A model generated the notes under the pieces. That model made no database searches and was not told where the DNA came from. It saw nothing but the letters and a program-made list of their open reading frames with translations. The position numbers and the translations under genes were made by a program. From Vibrio neptunius (GTDB taxonomy: Bacteria; Pseudomonadota; Gammaproteobacteria; Enterobacterales; Vibrionaceae), in the NCBI GenBank assembly GCA_019339365.1, contig CP079859.1, positions 682,001-746,000 on the forward strand: DNA of 64,000 nt. The letters are read 5' to 3'. Positions 1-9,067 of the stretch are shown here, piece after piece; the stretch's first letter is position 1; every line of letters begins with the position of its first letter.

Positions 1-1162
1 GAGAAATGGACTCGAACATGCTTTGCGCGATGACAGGTTCCATCACGTTGAGCTGTAGCTGACCACCTTCTGCGGCAAATGAGATGGTGTTGTCATTACC
101 CAGTACTTTGAAACAGACTTGGTTGACCACTTCTGGTACCACAGGGTTAACCTTAGCTGGCATGATAGAAGAGCCTGCTTGAAGCTCTGGGAGGTTCAAT
201 TCGTTTAGACCTGAACGTGGGCCAGAGGATAGCAGGCGCAGGTCATTACAGATCTTAGACAGTTTGACCGCCAAACGCTTCAGCGCACCATGTGTCATGA
301 CATAAGCACCACAGTCTGATGTTGCTTCAATCAGATCTTCTGCTGGGACTACGTCAAGGCCAGTTACGTCAGCTAAGTGTTTCACTGCCAGTTTCTGATA
401 GCCTTCCGCTGCGTTCAAACCGGTACCGATCGCAGTGGCACCTAAGTTAATTTCAAGCAGTAGCTTTGAAGTGTACTCCAGAGCGCGGATTTCTTCATTT
501 AGAGTCACTGCCCATGCGTGGAACTCTTGGCCTACGGTCATTGGCACCGCATCTTGAAGCTGAGTACGACCCATTTTAAGCACGTCTTTGAACTCTTGGC
601 TCTTGAGTTCAAACGCCCCTTTCAGGTATTCAATCGCTTCAATCAGAGTGTGAACACTGTTGTAAACGGCGATACGGAAACCTGTTGGGTAAGCACAGTT
701 AGTTGACTGGCTTTTATTAACATGGTCATTTGGGTTAACGAATTCGTACTGACCTTTTTCCTTGCCCATCAGCTCAAGTGCGACGTTGGCGATCACTTCG
801 TTGGTGTTCATGTTGACTGATGTGCCTGCACCGCCTTGGAAGACATCTGAAGGGAACTGATCCATGCACTTACCTGTTTCAAGGATCAAATCACACGCTT
901 CAACCACGTATTTCGCTACATCTTTAGGAATAACGCCTAACTCTTTGTTTGCTAACGCTGCGGCTTTCTTGGTCATCACCATACCACGGACAAATTCAGG
1001 TACGTCTGAAATGGTGACATTAGAGATGTTGAAGTTTTCGATAGCACGTAGCGTGTGGATGCCGTAGTAAGCGTCGGCAGGAACGTGGCGTTCACCAAGT
1101 AGGTCTTGTTCGATACGAGTGGCTGCAGCTGCAGTGCTTGGAGTATCAGTTAGGGTAGCCAT
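1..1162 (-). CDS. aspA: aspartate ammonia-lyase (aspartase), 3' end cut by window
   Basis: Converts L-aspartate to fumarate and ammonia in the cytoplasm and feeds anaerobic fumarate respiration. Reading the minus strand from the ATG at 1162 gives [20 protein letters not shown] followed by an uninterrupted fumarase/aspartase-superfamily protein. The superfamily signature is visible as [11 protein letters not shown], about 320 residues in. The C-terminal part lies left of the window. An AAGGA ribosome binding site precedes the start. The gene is divergent from fxsA. The family is certain, and the superfamily relative fumarase C is less likely because the N-terminus and the SIMPAKVNP context are aspartase-like. 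Confidence 0.95.
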   Translation of the reverse strand, partial: MATLTDTPSTAAAATRIEQDLLGERHVPADAYYGIHTLRAIENFNISNVTISDVPEFVRGMVMTKKAAALANKELGVIPKDVAKYVVEACDLILETGKCMDQFPSDVFQGGAGTSVNMNTNEVIANVALELMGKEKGQYEFVNPNDHVNKSQSTNCAYPTGFRIAVYNSVHTLIEAIEYLKGAFELKSQEFKDVLKMGRTQLQDAVPMTVGQEFHAWAVTLNEEIRALEYTSKLLLEINLGATAIGTGLNAAEGYQKLAVKHLADVTGLDVVPAEDLIEATSDCGAYVMTHGALKRLAVKLSKICNDLRLLSSGPRSGLNELNLPELQAGSSIMPAKVNPVVPEVVNQVCFKVLGNDNTISFAAEGGQLQLNVMEPVIAQSMFESIS

Positions 1163-1481
1163 CACAGGATCCTTAGATAATTATTCTGATGATAAAGTAA
1201 AATGCTAGCCATTCTGCAGTGTAAGAATCCTTTCGTCAGAATTTTTGGCTGTAAAATCCGTCCTGACTTATGGTGCTAATGATACTGTACCCAGCGGATA
1301 AAAATAGTAGCTTGATCACCTTTTTTGCTTTTGTTTGGTTAAACTTTTGCAAGATATGAACAGGGTATTAATAACCATAAAATAGTAGTGACTTATTAGG
1401 GTTTCTATCACTCTTTTTTACAGCTTTGATTTGAGCTTGAATCCGCTTTGCGCTTACACTGGGCCTAACAAAGGAGGGCGT
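1163..1481. other. divergent intergenic region between aspA and fxsA
   Basis: About 320 bases without a gene. It must hold the aspA promoter (minus strand) and the fxsA promoter (plus strand). I see no confident CRP or FNR palindrome and no structured RNA. Confidence 0.5.
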
Positions 1482-1997
1482 GTGTTTCCTATCTTATTAT
1501 TGATGTTTATTTTTGTTCCTATTATTGAAATAGGCTTGTTTATTTCGGTTGGCGGTTACTTGGGATTGTGGCCGACGATCGCGCTCGTGTTGATCACCGC
1601 GTTTGTCGGTGCCTCCTTAGTGCGCAGCCAGGGTTTGCAGACCTTGATGTCAGTGCAAAACCGATTGCAACAAGGCGAGTTGCCTGCTCAACAAATTGTT
1701 GAAGGAGTGATGCTAGCGGTCTCTGGGGTACTACTGCTGACACCGGGCTTTATGACCGATGCGCTCGGCATGTTGGTACTATTACCGGCCCCACGCGCTG
1801 CGATGGCCAAATACCTTATGAGTAAGATGACGGTGCAGTCTGTAGGCGGTGGTTTCCAAGGCGGTTTTGGCTCTGGAAACTTCCAACAAGGCCCTTTTGA
1901 TCAAGATCCGTTTAATCACCAACCTAATAAAGACGGTAATACGTTTGAAGGGGAGTATGAGCGTAAGGATGGCGACGACAACAATCGTCTCAATTAA
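1482..1997 (+). CDS. fxsA: FxsA family inner-membrane protein
   Basis: FxsA is a small cytoplasmic-membrane protein; in E. coli its overproduction relieves exclusion of phage T7 by the F plasmid, and its normal role is unknown. I chose the GTG at 1482 (171 aa) because AAGGAGG sits 4 bases upstream and the N-terminus then reads (V/M)FPILLLMFIFVPIIEI, the usual family start. A TTG 51 bases upstream would add 17 unrelated residues. Hydrophobic segments cover roughly residues 2-20, 25-45 and 70-95. The tail is hydrophilic, rich in Gly, Gln and Asn, and probably cytoplasmic and disordered. Confidence 0.9.
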   Translation: MFPILLLMFIFVPIIEIGLFISVGGYLGLWPTIALVLITAFVGASLVRSQGLQTLMSVQNRLQQGELPAQQIVEGVMLAVSGVLLLTPGFMTDALGMLVLLPAPRAAMAKYLMSKMTVQSVGGGFQGGFGSGNFQQGPFDQDPFNHQPNKDGNTFEGEYERKDGDDNNRLN

Positions 1998-2027
1998 TGG
2001 AAAAAGCCTCGTCAAGACTTGATAAAT

Positions 2028-2050
2028 AAAGGCGCATCCCAGCGCCTTTA
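2028..2050 (+). terminator. hairpin after fxsA
   Basis: AAAGGCGC, a 6-base loop, then GCGCCTTT, 30 bases past the fxsA stop. The following T-tract is weak (ACTTGTATTT). The 294 bases from here to xds hold no gene I can support. Confidence 0.6.
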
Positions 2051-2344
2051 CTTGTATTTCGATCTAGAGCTTTAGTTCTATTTATAAGCAAAAGCTAAAC
2101 TAAATCAGCGATCTAATCTTATTTGTGCAACAAACGTTTCACCTTATGTTTAAAATTTGAAGTACCTTCAAATATTCAGCATATCTATGAGACTGAAATC
2201 TCACTGTCACTGAATGTTGTTTTTAGTTTCATGAAAAAGATAAACACTTGTCGTACTTTATAAGTCTTTTCTCAATAGAAAAGGTGATTTGAAACACGCT
2301 TTCTAATCCCTATACAACAAAGAAAGCGATACAAGGTGGACAGA

Positions 2345-4942
2345 ATGAAACAAAAACTAACCCCAACCTTACTTGCCGCAGTGGTTGCAAGTGCGCTCTC
2401 CGCTCCAGCGATGGCGGATATCGTCATTTCTCAGTACGTAGAAGGTAGCAGCAATAATAAAGCGATTGAGATTGCCAACACTGGTGACTCTGCCGTAACA
2501 CTTGATGGCTATGAGCTAGCAAAATCGACTAATGGCGGCGGTGAGTGGGGCAGCAAACTGGCTCTAGATGGCCGTGTATTGCAAGCGCAAAGCGTTCTGG
2601 TTGTTGCACACACCAGTTCGAGTGATGAAATCAAAGCAGTCAGTGACATCCTCAATGGCTCAGTGATCGGATTTAACGGCAATGATCCGGTTGCGCTGCT
2701 TAAAAACGGCAACGTGCATGACGTATTGGGTAACATGGGCGGCTCAGACTTCGCAAAAGATGTCACTCTAGTACGCAATGTTGATGCGATGACGCCTTCT
2801 TCTACTTACGACGCTTCTCAATGGTCATCGCTAGCAAAAGACAGCATCGAGGGTTTAGGTGTACTGGATGGCGGTGAGACACCAGAGCCGTTCGCTTGTA
2901 CTCAAGACGGTGGTGAACCTGTCTTTACATCGATTCAAAAAATTCAGGGTGAAGGCGATACTTCTCCATTTATCAATGGCTACCCATTTATCACCGATGA
3001 AGATTTCTTCGTTAAAGGTGTTGTCAGTGCAGTGACGACAAGCCTAACAAAAGGCTTCTATCTACAAGCGCTGGAAGATGATTACAATCCGAAAACATCG
3101 GAAGGCCTGTTCGTCCATACTAATCAGTCAAGCTCTGATCTTAAACCGGGCGATGTGGTTTGTGTGAAGGGTAAAGTTCAAGAGAGCTACAACCTGACGC
3201 AACTAAAAGCGGAAAACAACAACTGGGTTAAACAAGGCGAGCAAGCTGCGCCGGCAGCAACGGCGATTGAAGTGATGGCGGAGGATGCCAACTTTGATCA
3301 AACGCTAGAGCGTTACGAAGGCATGTTGGTGAAGACCACGGAAGCGCTGGATATGCGCGTTACTCGCACCTTTGGTTACGATTACGCATCGCGTCGTAAC
3401 AACATGGTTGTTGCTCATGGCCGTGTTAACATGCACCCTAACCAGAACTTTGCAGCAGGCTCTGAACAAGCGAAACAGCAGAGCACTGACAACGCACAAC
3501 GTCGTCTGTTTATTGAGTCTGATGTTAAGGCAGCTAACGGTACGGTTCCTTACTACCCAGATTTTGGTCGCACCGACGTTGATCAGAATGGTTCAACAGA
3601 AGACTACATCCGCATCGACGACACCATCGTTGGTTTGGAAGGTGTTCTAAGCTACAGCTACGGTGATTACCGCCTGATTGCTACCAACACCTTAACTAAC
3701 GAAAACTTCGTACGTAACGATCCTCGTACTGAAGGCATCAATATGGAACAAGGTGATCTTCGTATCGCGACGTTCAACGTACTTAACTACTTCAACTCCC
3801 CATTTGGTGGTGACGCTAACCAGCATGGCGACAACCGTGGTGCTAACAGCTATGAAGAGTTCGAAGTTCAGCAGGCGAAAATTGTTAACGCTATCCTGCG
3901 TCTTGACGCCGATATCATTGGCTTGATGGAAATCGAAAACAATGGTTTTGGTGACAGTGGTGCAATTCGCCAACTTGTTGAACAGCTCAACCAGCGTATC
4001 GACAAGAAGAAAGACCGTTATGACTTTGTGGCCGTTGACAGCAATGGCGATAAAGTGACGGATGAGAACGACTCAATTGGTACTGACGTTATCACCACAG
4101 GCGTTATCTACCGCGCTAAAGTGGCGAAGCTTAAACAAGTACGCGTTATCGAAATGCCAAGCCAGCAAGCACCAGCAGTGCTAGATGATGATGGTAAAGT
4201 GATCGAAGATGGTAAGAACTACCAGCGTAATTCACTGGCACCAACGTTCAAGATCAAAGGCACCAATGAGAAGATCACGGTTGCGATCAACCACTTCAAA
4301 TCGAAAGGTTCTAAATGCTGGGAAGACGCAGCACCCGTTGAACAGGGTGGTCAGGGCGGTGTCGATGCAGACCAACAAGGCTCTTGTGAAAACTTCCGTG
4401 TTGCAGCAGCGGTTGCACTGGGCGATGCGCTGAAAGACATCAAAGGTCATAAAGTGATTCTTGGTGACTTGAACTCTTACGGCATGGAAGATCCAATGCT
4501 GGTTCTGACCGATTACAGTGAAGAGAAGTACGGTAAGCAGATCAAAGCGGCGCGTAACACCTTCATTGGTGAGACAGAGCAATTTGGTGATAATGGTGCG
4601 GTAATTACAGAAGGGTACAACTACATCAATGCTGTTGCGATGAAACATCCAGATAGCTGGAGCTACTCGTACAATGATGAAGTCGGCGCGCTCGACCACC
4701 TGCTCATCAGCCCAAGTCTGAAGAAGCATTTTGTGGATGCGACAGATTGGCATATCAATGGCGGTGAATCGACATTGTTTGATTACAATGATGAATTCAA
4801 AGGTGACTTGCCGAAGTACAACGACCACTACCGCTCTTCTGACCATGATCCAGCCGTTCTAGAACTGAACATGGCAGGTTCATTCGGTTTTGGTGCATTA
4901 ATGTCATTGTTTGGCTTAGCACTATGGCGTCGTCGTAAGTAA
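2345..4942 (+). CDS. xds: secreted ExeM/NucH-type endonuclease/exonuclease with GlyGly-CTERM tail
   Basis: Extracellular DNase that degrades environmental and biofilm DNA; the V. cholerae counterpart is Xds. The ATG at 2345 is preferred over the GTG at 2336 because AAGGTGG lies 5 bases upstream and a clean signal peptide follows (MKQKLTPTLL...SAPAMA, cleaved near residue 22). Next come a lamin-tail-like domain (about residues 25-150), an OB-fold region (about 190-300), and an endonuclease/exonuclease/phosphatase catalytic domain (about 460-840) with LRIATFNVLNYF, MEIENNG, LGDLNSYG and SSDHDPAVL. The last 20 residues are a GlyGly-CTERM anchor, GSFGFGALMSLFGLALWRRR, which predicts rhombosortase processing and type II secretion. 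Length (865 aa) fits the family. A bidirectional terminator follows. Confidence 0.93.
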   Translation: MKQKLTPTLLAAVVASALSAPAMADIVISQYVEGSSNNKAIEIANTGDSAVTLDGYELAKSTNGGGEWGSKLALDGRVLQAQSVLVVAHTSSSDEIKAVSDILNGSVIGFNGNDPVALLKNGNVHDVLGNMGGSDFAKDVTLVRNVDAMTPSSTYDASQWSSLAKDSIEGLGVLDGGETPEPFACTQDGGEPVFTSIQKIQGEGDTSPFINGYPFITDEDFFVKGVVSAVTTSLTKGFYLQALEDDYNPKTSEGLFVHTNQSSSDLKPGDVVCVKGKVQESYNLTQLKAENNNWVKQGEQAAPAATAIEVMAEDANFDQTLERYEGMLVKTTEALDMRVTRTFGYDYASRRNNMVVAHGRVNMHPNQNFAAGSEQAKQQSTDNAQRRLFIESDVKAANGTVPYYPDFGRTDVDQNGSTEDYIRIDDTIVGLEGVLSYSYGDYRLIATNTLTNENFVRNDPRTEGINMEQGDLRIATFNVLNYFNSPFGGDANQHGDNRGANSYEEFEVQQAKIVNAILRLDADIIGLMEIENNGFGDSGAIRQLVEQLNQRIDKKKDRYDFVAVDSNGDKVTDENDSIGTDVITTGVIYRAKVAKLKQVRVIEMPSQQAPAVLDDDGKVIEDGKNYQRNSLAPTFKIKGTNEKITVAINHFKSKGSKCWEDAAPVEQGGQGGVDADQQGSCENFRVAAAVALGDALKDIKGHKVILGDLNSYGMEDPMLVLTDYSEEKYGKQIKAARNTFIGETEQFGDNGAVITEGYNYINAVAMKHPDSWSYSYNDEVGALDHLLISPSLKKHFVDATDWHINGGESTLFDYNDEFKGDLPKYNDHYRSSDHDPAVLELNMAGSFGFGALMSLFGLALWRRRK

Positions 4943-4965
4943 TCCCATGTTTAGATAAACCAAAT

Positions 4966-4996
4966 AAAAACCGCCACATTCAGTGGCGGTTTTTTT
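4966..4996. terminator. bidirectional terminator between xds and the lipoprotein gene
   Basis: AAAAACCGCCAC, a 5-base loop, then GTGGCGGTTTTTTT. A-tract and T-tract on opposite sides let it serve both convergent genes. It touches the stop codon of the minus-strand lipoprotein gene. Confidence 0.85.
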
Positions 4997-5372
4997 ATTC
5001 GTATAAGTCGGTTGGAATTTCGGTTTCACAGCGAGCTAAATCGTAATCACGAGTGGTGCCGCCATTGCCGCGGAAATGCATTCTTACAATCATGCCACGC
5101 TCGACATACCAACGTAAATCTTCACAAGCGTATCGGTAGCTCAACTCAATATTGTGCGCAGTTACCCAGCGAGAGTTGCCAGGCAGGCTCGCAGAATAGT
5201 AAATCACACCGTGATCGGTCACTTTTAAATTTTTGATATCACTTAGGTGCTCTTTAGCGGTATCAATGGTTTCTTGGCTAGCTGTCGGTTGTAAGTCTTC
5301 AATTTTAGTCGTTTGACAAGCGCTCAAAGCCAACGCTGAAAGGCACGCCACTGCGATGTGTTTTAGTGTCAT
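4995..5372 (-). CDS. small outer-membrane-type lipoprotein of unknown function
   Basis: A 125-residue protein with a lipoprotein signal: MTLKHIAVACLSALALSAC, lipobox LSAC, acylated Cys near residue 19, with Gln at +2, so probably outer membrane. The mature part is about 105 residues with paired cysteines (YACEDLRWYVERG, DLARCETEI) that could form a disulfide. I do not recognise a functional family. It is convergent with xds and marks the left edge of the accessory island. Confidence 0.85.
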   Translation of the reverse strand: MTLKHIAVACLSALALSACQTTKIEDLQPTASQETIDTAKEHLSDIKNLKVTDHGVIYYSASLPGNSRWVTAHNIELSYRYACEDLRWYVERGMIVRMHFRGNGGTTRDYDLARCETEIPTDLYE

Positions 5373-5486
5373 TATGGTTCTCGATTGATATGAAATTAAG
5401 GACGAATCTTAACAAAGGGAGGATTTTATTGATAACCCTTATAAATGTGTAGTGATAAATTTATAAAAATAAGAGAAGTGTGAATT

Positions 5487-5998
5487 TTGGCTCTAAGAGT
5501 AATCATCATAGATGCCCAACAAGGTAGTGATGTCTACCATAAAGCTATTTGGGCGAATATGCAGAAACGCTATGACCGGTGCATTGGAAAGTAAAAAATA
5601 TAGAGATGATCCAGATTATAGGCAGCAGATAATAGAATCTAGGTAAGACGCTGACTCTAAGAAAGATCTACATAAATGCAGGGAAAAATTCTAATATCGA
5701 ATACCGTGGTGCCGAACTAATCTTCGACATAGATGGTAGGATAAAACGCAGCAACAATGTGAAGTTTGAGGTGATGAAAACCGTTCACCAGCACGATCAA
5801 GAGGCCTATCGTAAAGCTATGTATCGTGCTTTGGAAATGCACAAAGAATGGTGGACACATGACGAAGATTTTAGTCAAAGAGTTCAGGGTTACATTTCTT
5901 TGCCATTACTGACCGCTGCCAAGTATGCATACGAAAAACATGGGTTCACGCTAGATTTTGAGTGCGGATATCTCCCTAGCTATATATACCTGAGTTAG
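5487..5998 (+). pseudogene. decayed toxin tip fused to the C-terminal third of an Imm49 protein
   Basis: The first part (5487-5594) reads DVYHKAIWANMQKRYD, matching the intact tip at 9495-9752 (HPKYNESILVKMQKDYD). Homology continues through other frames and one in-frame stop (LESKKYRDDPDYRQQ, then DADSKKDLHKCREK). The last open stretch reads NIEYRGAELIFDIDGRIKR, again tip-like, and runs in frame into AYRKAMYRALEMHKEWW...YGFTLDF-like sequence that aligns with the end of the Imm49 proteins downstream. A deletion has therefore joined a toxin C-terminus to an immunity C-terminus, losing about 200 residues. The ATG at 5768 (MKTVHQ) is not convincing as a real start. Confidence 0.6.
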
Positions 5999-6042
5999 CT
6001 GCTTCAATGTTTGAGCGCTAAGTAAGCCAGCTAAAAGTCTAA

Positions 6043-6171
6043 GGATTGAGTATTAGCAATGACAAACCTTCATTTATTGATCGCTTGTATAAGCTCATAC
6101 ACGATGGCTTTAATAAAGAAAATGGAACCCGGATACAGATTAAAGAGAAGGCATTTAAACCAGATGAATAA
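6043..6171 (+). pseudogene. orphan toxin-tip fragment, cassette 1 copy A
   Basis: An open frame with no start of its own, ending LYKLIHDGFNKENGTRI then KEKAFKPDE and TAA. The stop lies inside the first codons of the Imm49 gene that starts at 6164 in another frame, the usual coupling of a polymorphic toxin to its immunity gene. Homology to copy B begins at 6083. The earlier part (SISNDKPSFIDR) is unique to this copy. I cannot assign a toxin activity from so short a tail. Confidence 0.5.
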
Positions 6172-7141
6172 ATGTATATTAGATCATCATGTGATTGAGA
6201 ACTGTCAACGAAATTGGGGAGATGATTACTCCTCGCTTAAGTTGACGCAGTGGTTAGAACCGTTGATAAGTATGACTCCGTGTAGGGATGATCTTGAAGG
6301 GCTAGATCCTCATGAATATCAATTTAGTTGTATTACTCAGCAAGATTGGCACCTTGAAGTATTGGGAAAACGCCTTCTTAAAGGGGAGCCAAAATCGTAT
6401 TTAGAGTGGCACCTGAAGCTTATCTACCATCTAGGGCAAGCATATTTTCGAATGACATTTAATGCAGGTACGCAGGTTCCAATCAATGTCAACCAGCACT
6501 GTTATTCTGCGGTTGGTAAGGTCTACGATAGCGGCTTAGGTTTGGATGATTGGGTTATCTCATTTTCAGCGGCATTAATTCTTCAAGATTACAATGGTGC
6601 CTTTGAGCTATGCGAAATGAATGATTCTTTCATTGATGCGGATATTTTTACCGCAAGCTCTGCAGACAAGCAATTTGATAAAGCCATGTTACGGTTATTG
6701 AAAGGAGTTTTGCATCCAGAATCTGATATAGAAGCGCTACTGAAGGATGCGGCACAAAAAGTCTTTGACCCTCAGGCGATTGGTTCCACCAGAAAAGGAG
6801 TCGATCACAGAGTGGAAGAGGTGCAATATCGCTACTTGCCGTTAATCTCTTTGATTCACGCGATGTACAGTTCTGACAGGGAAACCTTGTACCCAGAGAA
6901 ACTAAAAGAAGCTCTAGAGGATCATAAAACATACTGGATGAGGGATGAACCACAGCATGATAATGCTTATGTCTCTAAACAATGGATAGCCTTGCTAATC
7001 ACTGCTCTTGCTTCTTTGGCTTATCACCGTTGGGGGCTTGAGCCAAGCGTCGATACACTATATATGCCCGAGTGGATGGTAAAAGGGGAAATAAGCCCTG
7101 AGTTTAAGAGCAAAGCGGAAATTTTTGGTAGTAATGACTAA
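6164..7141 (+). CDS. Imm49-family immunity protein, copy A
   Basis: Predicted cytoplasmic, mostly alpha-helical immunity protein of the Imm49 family, which protects against polymorphic-toxin or T6SS effectors. I place the start at the ATG at 6164 (MNKCILDHHVIENCQRNWGD, 325 aa). The longer frame from 6059 differs at its N-terminus from copy B, and the shared stretch before 6164 is the reading frame of the upstream toxin tip, whose stop (6169-6171) overlaps this start. Family features visible are the C-terminal WIALLITALASLAYHRWGLE and YMPEWMVKGE. Copies B and C and remnants at 5759 and 10753 are its paralogues. The Imm49 assignment comes from recall of the family pattern, not a search. Confidence 0.75.
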   Translation: MNKCILDHHVIENCQRNWGDDYSSLKLTQWLEPLISMTPCRDDLEGLDPHEYQFSCITQQDWHLEVLGKRLLKGEPKSYLEWHLKLIYHLGQAYFRMTFNAGTQVPINVNQHCYSAVGKVYDSGLGLDDWVISFSAALILQDYNGAFELCEMNDSFIDADIFTASSADKQFDKAMLRLLKGVLHPESDIEALLKDAAQKVFDPQAIGSTRKGVDHRVEEVQYRYLPLISLIHAMYSSDRETLYPEKLKEALEDHKTYWMRDEPQHDNAYVSKQWIALLITALASLAYHRWGLEPSVDTLYMPEWMVKGEISPEFKSKAEIFGSND

Positions 7142-7320
7142 TTTCGATTTTCAGAAATGAAATTGAATATACAAAACGTTCCCAATTGAATAATATATCG
7201 ATGAATCAGGCCAATTTTGTCAGCGGGGAGACTATCTCTGGCCATGGAAATGCAACAAAAATAGAGTCGGTGGCTAACGCTACTGGGAATATCGTTGGAG
7301 ATCTTATATCAAACCAATAA
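7138..7320 (+). pseudogene. orphan toxin-tip fragment, cassette 2 copy A
   Basis: An open frame starting just after the Imm49 stop and ending NATGNIVGDLISNQ and TAA. An ATG at 7201 would give 39 residues but has no ribosome binding site. The duplicate (8844-9026) keeps the frame open despite about a dozen substitutions, many silent or conservative, which supports a coding past. The Gly/Asn-rich end looks like the C-terminus of a larger toxin. A free small peptide gene is the alternative. Confidence 0.4.
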
Positions 7321-7360
7321 CTCCTGATAGACATAAAAGAAAAAACTTTTCACAAAGCTA

Positions 7361-7593
7361 ATGCTTGCAGAAGTTCTGTTTTTTTGTTTATTAATTTTGT
7401 ATCTTCCTCTTTATATAGCTTGGGAGTGTTAGTTTACGCTGTATATAAGTCAAGAATGAATAGTGATTGGCAGTACTTAGTTTATTGGTATGAATTTCAG
7501 CCTAAAGTTTTCATTGGATTGTTTTTTGCGTTTAGCTTATTTAAGCTTTTATCAGGAATGTACTCTCATTTTAAGTTTTGTAGAAGTCTATGA
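7361..7593 (+). CDS. small two-helix membrane protein, probable immunity, apparent frameshift, copy A
   Basis: From the ATG at 7361 the frame reads MLAEVLFF and then stops early, but adding one T to the run of seven Ts at 7379-7385 joins it to a long frame: LFINFVSSSLYSLGVLVYAV (first membrane helix), a loop with NSDWQYLVYW, and VFIGLFFAFSLFKLLSG (second helix). Restored length is 77 aa. It follows a tip fragment like the other immunity genes here. Copy B carries the same T7 run. The alternative start is the TTG at 7384 with no frameshift. Function is inferred from position only. Confidence 0.5.
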
Positions 7594-7630
7594 TCTTATC
7601 ATTGAAATTGAATAAAGTAACACTGAGTTA

Positions 7631-7655
7631 GGTCAGGTCTTGATTTTTGCTTTTA
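7631..7655 (+). repeat. REP-like end sequence, solo copy 1
   Basis: GGTCAGGTCTTGATTTTTGC matches the left end of the transposase remnant at 11588 (GGGTCAGGTCTTGCCTTTTG). It is probably a solo end left by a REP-type element. Confidence 0.5.
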
Positions 7656-7680
7656 TTAGATTGAGTGGGATGTAGGGACT

Positions 7681-7790
7681 TTGTGTCAAATTTTGAGGAC
7701 ACATACCTTAACGCTATGAACAACGGTTAAATCAGACTAATGTCCAAAATTTGACCCATTGTGCTTTCTAGTGTGTGTCCTTTTAAAAGC
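7681..7790 (+). repeat. array repeat R, copy 1
   Basis: A ~110 bp unit seen three times (here, 9388 and 10934), each time immediately before a toxin-tip fragment. It carries inverted ends, GTCAAATTTTG near its left and CAAAATTTGAC about 50 bases on, plus a second pair GGACACA/TGTGTCC, and finishes CTTTTAAAAGCT. No open frame runs through it. Confidence 0.8.
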
Positions 7791-7877
7791 TTGTATAAGC
7801 TCATACACGATGGCTTTAATAAAGAAAATGGAACCCGGATACAGATTAAAGAGAAGGCATTTAAACCAGATGAATAA
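7783..7877 (+). pseudogene. orphan toxin-tip fragment, cassette 1 copy B
   Basis: The same C-terminal peptide as copy A (LYKLIHDGFNKENGTRI...KAFKPDE), now starting straight from the array repeat. Its TAA (7875-7877) overlaps the start of Imm49 copy B at 7870. Confidence 0.5.
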
Positions 7878-8847
7878 ATGTATATTAGATCATCATGTGA
7901 TTGAGAACTGTCAACGAAATTGGGGAGATGATTACTCCTCGCTTAAGTTGACGCAGTGGTTAGAACCGTTGATAAGTATGACTCCGTGTAGGGATGATCT
8001 TGAAGGGCTAGATCCTCATGAATATCAATTTAGTTGTATTACTCAGCAAGATTGGCACCTTGAAGTATTGGGAAAACGCCTTCTTAAAGGGGAGCCAAAA
8101 TCGTATTTAGAGTGGCACCTGAAGCTTATCTACCATCTAGGGCAAGCATATTTTCGAATGACATTTAATGCAGGTACGCAGGTTCCAATCAATGTCAACC
8201 AGCACTGTTATTCTGCGGTTGGTAAGGTCTACGATAGCGGCTTAGGTTTGGATGATTGGGTTATCTCATTTTCAGCGGCATTAATTCTTCAAGATTACAA
8301 TGGTGCCTTTGAGCTATGCGAAATGAATGATTCTTTCATTGATGCGGATATTTTTACCGCAAGCTCTGCAGACAAGCAATTTGATAAAGCCATGTTACGG
8401 TTATTGAAAGGAGTTTTGCATCCAGAATCTGATATAGAAGCGCTACTGAAGGATGCGGCACAAAAAGTCTTTGACCCTCAGGCGATTGGTTCCACCAGAA
8501 AAGGAGTCGATCACAGAGTGGAAGAGGTGCAATATCGCTACTTGCCGTTAATCTCTTTGATTCACGCGATGTACAGTTCTGACAGGGAAACCTTGTACCC
8601 AGAGAAACTAAAAGAAGCTCTAGAGGATCATAAAACATACTGGATGAGGGATGAACCACAGCATGATAATGCTTATGTCTCTGAACAATGGATAGCCTTG
8701 CTAATCACTGCTCTTGCTTCTTTGGCTTATCACCGTTGGGGGCTTGAGCCAAGCGTCGATACTCTATATATGCCCGAGTGGATGGTAAAAGGGGAAATAA
8801 GCCCTGAGTTTAAGAGCAAAGCGGAAATTTTTGGTAGTAATGACTAA
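7870..8847 (+). CDS. Imm49-family immunity protein, copy B
   Basis: Near-identical paralogue of the gene at 6164, with the same 325-residue product. A GTG at 7759 would extend it, but the extension is read from the array repeat and the toxin-tip region and is not shared with copy A, so ATG 7870 is the better start. GAGAAGG about 12 bases upstream is a distant ribosome binding site, and translation is probably coupled to the overlapping tip frame. Confidence 0.75.
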   Translation: MNKCILDHHVIENCQRNWGDDYSSLKLTQWLEPLISMTPCRDDLEGLDPHEYQFSCITQQDWHLEVLGKRLLKGEPKSYLEWHLKLIYHLGQAYFRMTFNAGTQVPINVNQHCYSAVGKVYDSGLGLDDWVISFSAALILQDYNGAFELCEMNDSFIDADIFTASSADKQFDKAMLRLLKGVLHPESDIEALLKDAAQKVFDPQAIGSTRKGVDHRVEEVQYRYLPLISLIHAMYSSDRETLYPEKLKEALEDHKTYWMRDEPQHDNAYVSEQWIALLITALASLAYHRWGLEPSVDTLYMPEWMVKGEISPEFKSKAEIFGSND

Positions 8848-9026
8848 TTTCGATTTTCAGAAATGAAATCGAATATACAATACGTACCAAATTGAATAAT
8901 ATGTCGATGGATAAGGCCAATTTTGTCAGCGGGGGGACTATCTCTGGCCATGGAAATGCAACAAAAATAGAGTCGGTGGCTAACGCTACTGGGAATATCG
9001 TTGGAGATCTTATATCAAACCAATAA
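8844..9026 (+). pseudogene. orphan toxin-tip fragment, cassette 2 copy B
   Basis: Counterpart of 7138-7320, ending NATGNIVGDLISNQ and TAA. Here two ATGs (8901, 8907) precede DKANFVSGGTISGHGNATK. The 3' half is almost unchanged while the 5' half has several replacements. Confidence 0.4.
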
Positions 9027-9067
9027 CTCCTGATAGACATAAAAGAAAAAAACTTTTCACAAAGCTA

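Larger units (their letters stand above)
6083..7788 (+). repeat. tandem duplication, unit A (1.7 kb)
   Basis: This unit is repeated, with few differences, directly downstream at 7789-9499. It holds a tip fragment, an Imm49 gene, a second tip fragment, a small membrane-protein gene, a REP-like end and the ~110 bp array repeat. The junction is at CTTTTAAAAGCTTGTATAAG. Confidence 0.85.

Noticed and set aside
4232..4846. 204-codon minus-strand open frame inside xds
   Set aside because: It lies fully antisense to a well-supported secreted nuclease, has low-complexity hydrophobic composition and no ribosome binding site.
6059..6163. Extended N-terminus of Imm49 copy A (MTNLHLLIACISSY...)
   Set aside because: The hydrophobic start looks like a signal peptide, but it is the toxin-tip region read in another frame and differs from copy B before the shared segment.
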